Below, piece after piece: positions 5,346-10,326 of a stretch of 10,326 nucleotides of DNA. This DNA is from an uncultured Geobacteraceae bacterium (lineage in GTDB: Bacteria; Desulfobacterota; Desulfuromonadia; Geobacterales; Pseudopelobacteraceae). The stretch covers positions 1 to 10,326 of the forward strand of contig CAIRND010000261.1 of the NCBI GenBank assembly GCA_903879825.1, written 5' to 3'. Every line of letters starts with the position of its first letter. The stretch's first letter is position 1. The notes below the pieces were generated by a model. The model was not told the origin of the DNA, ran no database searches, and saw only the letters and a program-made list of their open reading frames with translations. Made by a program: the position numbers and the translations under genes.

Positions 5346-7766
5346 ATGCGGAATCTGCTTCTGATATTTGTGGCCGTTTCACTGCTCTCCGGCTGCGCCA
5401 GCGGAGGCTGGCGCATTGAACAGCCGGCCAGTTATGTTGCTCTGGCCGACATGCGCTATGGCGACATCATTAGTATGCTTGAGCCAAAGGATCAGGACAG
5501 CCGAAGTTTGGATCTTACCGATCGATGGTTTCTGTGCACTGCCTACAGGTATACAAGAAACTTCGGAAAGATTTTCACGTGCCTTGATCGCGCAGAAGCT
5601 TTGATCGCCAGCGGCGCACAGGAAATCGGTATCCTCGGGGCTTTCAGTGTTGTCCCGGCAATGGTGAGATCAGAAGCCTACGGTGATCTGGGCCAGTACG
5701 ACAAGGCACTGGAACAAGCCCACATTGCCGACCGATTCCTCAAGGAAAACCCGAGCTACGACAACCACATCAAATGGGTTTCTGATGAAATCCAGTCGGG
5801 ATTAGGTCTCGCCTATGCTTTTGCGGGGAACAAGAAAGACGCAAAGGAAATTGCTGATACGCTCGCATCAACATTTCGCTTTGGCCCGCGTCGGGAATAC
5901 ACCTACACGAGTGCCGCCAAAATCTACATGGCTATCGGCGCCTATAAGGAGGCGGCCGAGGTCTCCCAGCAAAAGTCATTCTCAAGCGAATTGTTCAAGA
6001 GCGCAATTTCCTGGAATTGGTCGGGGATAGACCTGCCTCTCGCCTTTATCAAGTACAAATCGCTGTTCGAAACGGGGCGACTGGACGAAGCGAAAGTGGG
6101 TTACGAGCTGATACTGTCGAATCCGCTGACAAAAGTCTTCGCTTCAACCTACTGGCTGATCCTGAACGATATGGGCCAGATTGCTGCTCGGGCGGGAGAC
6201 AATGCCGCTGCCATCGATTACTTCAAACAGACCATCGATGTGATCGAGCGGCAGCGGTCGAACATCAACACCGAGAGCTTCAAAATTGGTTTTGTTGGCG
6301 ACAAGCAAGACGTTTATCGAAACATGGTTTCGGCTCTCATTACGGAAAATCGACCCGGTGAGGCTTTCGAGTATGCGGAACGCGCCAAAGCGCGAGCCCT
6401 GATCGACATGCTGGCCTCCAAGGAAAAGCTCGCAGCCAAGGGGCGTGACAACGTGGCAACAATCGCCACGCTGCTGGGTGATGAAAAAAGGGAGGCCGCA
6501 GCGGTTGTTGCGGCGATCTACTCAGGTACTGCGAAATCGGGCAAACTCGCTCTGGACGCACCCGCTTCAGTGCGCGATCGGCTGACTACCATAGATGCGG
6601 AAACCGCTTCGCTGATCAGCGTCTCCGTTCCTGGCATAAAGGAAATCCAAAATCTACTGCCCGCCGGGGAAACCCTTATCGAGTATTTTGGCAGTGGCAA
6701 GGAGCTTTTCGCGTTTGTCGTCGACAAGCAGGGCGTGCATGCGGTGAAACTGGATGGTGAAAGGCTGCACGAGGATATCCTTGAATTTAGAAACTGGATC
6801 TCCCCGGGGGGCGGAGAGACAAGAGGTAATCGCAATCTTATGCGGCAACAACGCGTCACGACAAGTGCTCCGGCGAGTGCGAGTGCCCTTTATGGACGAT
6901 TATTTCAGCCGCTTGAGCCGTACATTCACAACAAAAACCTCACTATAGTCCCGCACGCCGCGCTGCACTACCTGCCCTTTGCTGCCCTCAACACCGGGAA
7001 GAATTATCTGCTTGATCGCTATGCAATTCGGATGCTGCCCAGTGCCAGCGTCATGAAGTATATGAGGAAAAATGCAGCGAGCAAGAAGACGACTTCCGCA
7101 CTTGTTCTCGGCAATCCTGATCTGGGCGACCCGACCTACGATCTCCCTTATGCGGAAAAGGAGGCCACTGCGGTCGGCGGGATGATCAAGGGATCGAAGG
7201 TGTTTCTCAGGAAGCAGGCAACCAAGGCTGAAGTTAAAAAATATGGAGCATCAGCCAAGTACATCCATTTTGCCAGTCACGGCATCTTCAAGCCGGAGCA
7301 GCCTCTTGAATCGGGCCTGGCCCTGGCGAAGGACGGTGACGGCACTGGGATGCTGACGGTGGGCGAGTTGTATGAAATGCGTCTGGATGCGGACCTGATC
7401 ACCTTGTCAGCCTGCGAAACCGCTCTGGGCAAAATTGAGAGGGGCGACGATGTGGTCGGTATCACGCGCGGTTTTCTGTATGCCGGCGCCGGCACAATCG
7501 TATCAACCCTCTGGCAGGTCGATGACGAGGCGACCGGAATTTTGATGAGGACCTTCTACAGCCAGCTAAAGAACAACGACAAGCGCTCCGCGCTACGCAA
7601 CGCCCAGCTTGCTCTTAAGAACGGGGCCAAGAGCCAGCCTTATTACTGGGCCGCATTCCAGCTTACGGGCGCGATGTCAGAAGAGTACCAATGTAATGAC
7701 AAACTGTACTGTCCGCCGCAACCGGTCGTTCAGACTCCCCCGAAGCGCCGGGCCAAGACTCGGTAA
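5346..7766 (+). CDS. TPR-CHAT domain (caspase-like) lipoprotein
   Basis: CHAT domains are caspase-like clan CD cysteine peptidase folds, often preceded by TPR repeats. The 806-residue chain starts with a lipoprotein signal peptide (MRNLLLIFVAVSLLSGC). Its lipobox L14-S15-G16-C17 is followed by Ala, which does not signal inner-membrane retention, so an outer-membrane anchor facing the periplasm is likely. Residues about 50-330 contain degenerate TPR units, for example GDLGQYDKALEQA, IYMAIGAYKEAAEV and AARAGDNAAAIDYFKQTID. The linker AFEYAERAKARALIDML (340-356), typical of this family, follows. The CHAT part runs from about 439 (PAGETLIEYF) to W768 (QPYYWAAFQL), with catalytic H645 (HFASHG) and C690 (LSACETALG) both present. 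The tail has C783, C789 and a basic end PPKRRAKTR. The in-frame TTG at 5295 was rejected as start because it would bury the signal peptide. A weak GGAAA precedes the ATG. Substrate unknown. Confidence 0.9.
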   Translation: MRNLLLIFVAVSLLSGCASGGWRIEQPASYVALADMRYGDIISMLEPKDQDSRSLDLTDRWFLCTAYRYTRNFGKIFTCLDRAEALIASGAQEIGILGAFSVVPAMVRSEAYGDLGQYDKALEQAHIADRFLKENPSYDNHIKWVSDEIQSGLGLAYAFAGNKKDAKEIADTLASTFRFGPRREYTYTSAAKIYMAIGAYKEAAEVSQQKSFSSELFKSAISWNWSGIDLPLAFIKYKSLFETGRLDEAKVGYELILSNPLTKVFASTYWLILNDMGQIAARAGDNAAAIDYFKQTIDVIERQRSNINTESFKIGFVGDKQDVYRNMVSALITENRPGEAFEYAERAKARALIDMLASKEKLAAKGRDNVATIATLLGDEKREAAAVVAAIYSGTAKSGKLALDAPASVRDRLTTIDAETASLISVSVPGIKEIQNLLPAGETLIEYFGSGKELFAFVVDKQGVHAVKLDGERLHEDILEFRNWISPGGGETRGNRNLMRQQRVTTSAPASASALYGRLFQPLEPYIHNKNLTIVPHAALHYLPFAALNTGKNYLLDRYAIRMLPSASVMKYMRKNAASKKTTSALVLGNPDLGDPTYDLPYAEKEATAVGGMIKGSKVFLRKQATKAEVKKYGASAKYIHFASHGIFKPEQPLESGLALAKDGDGTGMLTVGELYEMRLDADLITLSACETALGKIERGDDVVGITRGFLYAGAGTIVSTLWQVDDEATGILMRTFYSQLKNNDKRSALRNAQLALKNGAKSQPYYWAAFQLTGAMSEEYQCNDKLYCPPQPVVQTPPKRRAKTR

Positions 7767-7898
7767 TGACTGCGCTCGGAAATTCATCACTTGAATGACC
7801 AGAGCAGAGTGTGGGGTTTCGTCAGTGAACTATTGGTGACAGGTAGTAACGAATCATAAGGGAGTGCACTCGCAATAGTTCAATACATCAATCCGATC

Positions 7899-9953
7899 GT
7901 GAAAAAGGAACTATTTATCAACCGTAATCCGCCACCCCATAAATCCAGTATTAAACGAGAAATATTTCGAAGCAGCACTCTTTTAGCGTTGATTGTTATG
8001 GCGATCTTCGGCTTTTTGCTCTCGGCTCTTCTGTATTATTCAGAAATATCCAAGGCGCAAGCCCTTATAAGCCGTGCCAATCACGGTATAGTTCTTTTTA
8101 TTGACGGTTATTTTACCGAAATCATCAACACCATCGCGGTGCTAGATGAGAATAAGGAAATTAGGGATGCGATGGTGCTGGGCAATGATTCTCGCCAGCG
8201 CATTTTGAATGGATACCGGTCCATTACTAAAGCCAACAAGAATATCACCTATATTTATTCGGCTTACGAAAACGGTCTCATGCTGATAAACGACTGGACG
8301 CCACCCGAAGGATATGACCCGACCACCCGGCCCTGGTATCGGGCGGCTATGACAACCAAAAACGGCACGTCGATCGGTCTGCCCTATCAAGAGATTAAAA
8401 CAAAGGAGTGGCTCGTTTCAACTGGCAGGGCACTAAAACAGCCCGGTGGCGGATATGGTGGTGTGGTAGCTGTTGACTGTTCAATTGATCAGGTTCTTCA
8501 CCTTATTGCACAGCACGATGAATACATAACCGAAATAAGCTTTGTCATGGACAGGTCTGGAAAAATTATCATGCATCCAGATCAGTCTGTACTGGGAACG
8601 TCGCTTCCGGAAACCAAGGGCATCCTCCCACAAAAAAGTGAAGGTGACTTGATATACCACGTTGGTAAAGTTGAATACGTTGCCCATTACAACCGCATGG
8701 CTTCAACCGGTTGGACGGTTGTGACTGGGGTCGAAAAGAAAGAAATACTTCGTCCGATCATAGTGGAAGTAGTGTCTCTTGTCGGCCTGACCGGTGTCAT
8801 CGCCCTCGTACTGGGGCTTGTGCAAAGTCTTCTGCTGAGCAGACGTTTGTCCCGTCCGTTGGTTGAACTTGGAAAGAAGATCAAGGCCACGATTGCAGGG
8901 GGCGAGCAAGATGGTGACGAATACGTGTATCCGCACAACGAAATCGGAATTATGGCACGGGAAATCGGCCAGCTGGCAGCAATAGAACTTTCTGCTAAAA
9001 CTCGTGAGCTTCGCACAAGCGAGGAGATTTATAGAACCATCCTGATGGCCTCACCCGACGACATTACCATCGCCGATCTTTCAGGGAAAGTCATTATGGT
9101 CTCAGATGCAGCAAGTAGAATTTTCGGCTATGATCCGGGTGAGGGTCCCGGTATGTCGGTCATGGACTTTATTGCCCCTGAAGATCATGAGCGGGCTCGC
9201 GCCAATATTGTGAAGATGATTCAAGAAAATTATATTGGTCCTAATGAGTATCGAGCCGTACGCAAAGACAGATCCATCTTTGACATTGAAGTCAATAATG
9301 CCTTGATTCGCGACCTTCAGGGGGATCCTATTCAGATGGTCCTGATTGTCAGAGATATTACGAATCGCAAGAAGGCGGAGCAACAGATTCAGCATTTGAT
9401 TCAGCAGCTTGAAACTGAAAGGGACCTCGCCCAACTTAATTCGCTGACGGATAGCCTGACGGGTTTATCCAATCGCAGATTTTTTGACACGGTCTTACTA
9501 ACTGAATTTTCACGACATACAAGATCAGGCACGCAATTGTCCCTGATCATGATTGATGTGGATCATTTCAAAAATTATAACGACCACTATGGTCATTTTG
9601 CCGGTGATGATTGCTTGCGGCAGATTGCCCGTACACTCAAGGCCGTGGTTGAACGTGGCACAGATATTGTGGCTCGTTACGGCGGGGAGGAATTTGTGGT
9701 CATACTTCCCGATACAGATCGTCATGGAGCGACAGCCCTGGCTGGGCGGATTGCTGAGTCCGTGCGTGCGCTTGCCCTGCCTCATGCCACATCGGACACA
9801 TTCGGTTGTGTTACGATCAGCCTTGGAGTCGCATCGGCAGAGGATCATGTCTTGACAGATGGCAGCCAACTTGTTGCCCTTGCGGATCAAGCTATGTACC
9901 AGGCAAAAAATAATGGCCGCAACCGCTCTGTGGTCTTGCCGGCATCAAAGTAG
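7899..9953 (+). CDS. Membrane diguanylate cyclase, dCache-HAMP-PAS-GGDEF
   Basis: The enzyme makes cyclic di-GMP from two GTP, controlling biofilm, motility and secretion. The 684 residues hold a basic N-terminus, TM1 (27-47), a periplasmic dCache sensor (about 50-285), TM2 (291-313), HAMP (about 314-365), PAS (about 373-490), a short coiled coil (about 490-515) and GGDEF (518-684). The dCache has the ligand-pocket block DPTTRPWYRAA (R144, W146, Y147), seen in sensors of amino acids and amines. The cyclase motifs are intact: DSLTGLSNRR at 518, the metal region IDVDHFKNYND (D553) and GGEEF at 595-599. An RxxD inhibitory site (R586-D589) lies exactly five residues before GGEEF, so product inhibition is expected. 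There is no EAL or HD-GYP domain. The GTG at 7899 is the only usable start downstream of the stop at 7857, but it lacks a nearby ribosome binding site; AAGGGAG lies about 35 bases upstream. The signal sensed is unknown. Confidence 0.92.
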   Translation: MKKELFINRNPPPHKSSIKREIFRSSTLLALIVMAIFGFLLSALLYYSEISKAQALISRANHGIVLFIDGYFTEIINTIAVLDENKEIRDAMVLGNDSRQRILNGYRSITKANKNITYIYSAYENGLMLINDWTPPEGYDPTTRPWYRAAMTTKNGTSIGLPYQEIKTKEWLVSTGRALKQPGGGYGGVVAVDCSIDQVLHLIAQHDEYITEISFVMDRSGKIIMHPDQSVLGTSLPETKGILPQKSEGDLIYHVGKVEYVAHYNRMASTGWTVVTGVEKKEILRPIIVEVVSLVGLTGVIALVLGLVQSLLLSRRLSRPLVELGKKIKATIAGGEQDGDEYVYPHNEIGIMAREIGQLAAIELSAKTRELRTSEEIYRTILMASPDDITIADLSGKVIMVSDAASRIFGYDPGEGPGMSVMDFIAPEDHERARANIVKMIQENYIGPNEYRAVRKDRSIFDIEVNNALIRDLQGDPIQMVLIVRDITNRKKAEQQIQHLIQQLETERDLAQLNSLTDSLTGLSNRRFFDTVLLTEFSRHTRSGTQLSLIMIDVDHFKNYNDHYGHFAGDDCLRQIARTLKAVVERGTDIVARYGGEEFVVILPDTDRHGATALAGRIAESVRALALPHATSDTFGCVTISLGVASAEDHVLTDGSQLVALADQAMYQAKNNGRNRSVVLPASK

Positions 9954-10030
9954 AGCCGGTTGGCAATCGTCGAACTTTCAGAAAATGACATGGATCAGCA
10001 CCGCACGGTTATGGCCGAATTTGCTGTAAA

Positions 10031-10056
10031 CGTAGTTCGGATGCCGCGATACTACG
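10031..10056. repeat. Inverted repeat CGTAGT ... ACTACG with inner CGG-ATG-CCG
   Basis: Outer 6-base arms (10031-10036 and 10051-10056) enclose a 3-base inner stem with a 3-base loop. It lies between the diguanylate cyclase stop and the next ATG. No T run follows, so it is not a clear terminator; a regulator site for the gene at 10111 is possible. Confidence 0.25.
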
Positions 10057-10110
10057 ATAACGTGCACAGATTTATAAAAAATCCAGCAGTATAGAAAAAA
10101 CGAGATACCC

Positions 10111-10326
10111 ATGAATATGCTTTGTAAAACCTTCATGCTTTTGCTGTTTGTGAACGTTGTGATCTCATCCCCTGTGTCCGCCGGGTGGTTTAATTCAGGC
10201 TCTCCTTCTGAAACGGCCCAGTCGGGCGCTGCTCCTTTTGCTACCATTTCTGATATGGCTGATGCTATGGGCAGGGAGTTGAAAGAGGGGCACGCGGGAA
10301 GTTCGCTGCGGTTATACCTGGATCGA
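10111..10326 (+). CDS. Exported protein of unknown function (N-terminal 72 residues, runs off the right edge)
   Basis: The reading frame is open from ATG 10111 to the window end. It begins with a signal peptide: M-N-M-L-C-K, a hydrophobic stretch (TFMLLLFVNVVI), then SSPVSA-GW, with a likely signal peptidase I cut after residue 24. There is no lipobox at that point. The mature part is Ser- and Ala-rich for about 25 residues, then becomes a probable amphipathic helix (ISDMADAMGRELKEG) and a strand-like SLRLYLDR. The helix-strand pattern is loosely like FlgO-type or related outer-membrane-associated domains, but too little is present to assign a family. The ribosome binding site is weak (ACGAGA about 6 bases before the ATG). 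It is co-directional with the two genes before it, 157 bases after the diguanylate cyclase. The signal peptide and end-to-end open frame make it a real gene. Confidence 0.7.
   Translation, partial: MNMLCKTFMLLLFVNVVISSPVSAGWFNSGSPSETAQSGAAPFATISDMADAMGRELKEGHAGSSLRLYLDR

Noticed and set aside
9525..9890. Minus-strand 121-residue open frame inside the GGDEF domain
   Set aside because: It is antisense to the catalytic domain and has no domain signature.
9954..10110. c-di-GMP riboswitch upstream of the last gene
   Set aside because: Checked because of the neighbouring cyclase and because such riboswitches are common in Geobacter relatives, but the conserved GEMM core and tetraloop-receptor blocks are not seen.
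9978..10247. Minus-strand 89-residue open frame across the start of the last gene
   Set aside because: It overlaps the exported-protein start in antisense and has no ribosome binding site; the plus-strand signal peptide is the better explanation.

Overview
The window looks like chromosome of a Gram-negative deltaproteobacterium of the Desulfuromonadales type (Geobacter, Desulfuromonas or Pelobacter-like). This is inferred from recognised protein families and gene order: an htpX gene of Geobacter style, a fused TIGR03960/DUF2344 radical SAM protein directly followed by ribonuclease G, and a lipoprotein signal peptide. No database search was possible, so the taxon is a judgement. No rRNA, tRNA, CRISPR array or intact mobile element was seen.

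Region 1 (1-4783) is housekeeping. The 5' part of htpX, a membrane zinc protease for protein quality control, lies on the minus strand and runs off the left edge. It is divergent from a two-gene plus-strand unit: an 823-residue radical SAM protein of unknown reaction, then rng (RNase G), with all catalytic and zinc residues visible. Plausible sigma-70 promoters for both directions lie in the 191-bp divergent gap. A long hairpin (4739-4783) closes the rng unit and is shared with the next, convergent gene.

Region 2 (4800-5345) holds a 61-residue ribbon-helix-helix DNA-binding protein on the minus strand. Upstream of it is a 360-bp gap rich in short inverted repeats. The gap has a sigma-54-like -24/-12 element facing the small gene and a weaker one facing the other way. 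This is the most regulation-dense part of the window.

Region 3 (5346-10326) is accessory and all on the plus strand. It contains a TPR-CHAT (caspase-like) lipoprotein with an intact His/Cys dyad, a membrane-bound dCache-HAMP-PAS-GGDEF diguanylate cyclase with intact active and inhibitory sites, and the start of a secreted protein cut off by the right edge. The gaps between them (132 and 157 bp) are too wide to prove an operon. Taken together they suggest an envelope-facing protease-like factor, an envelope-sensing c-di-GMP enzyme and an exported protein acting in one envelope-related process, but that link is inference.
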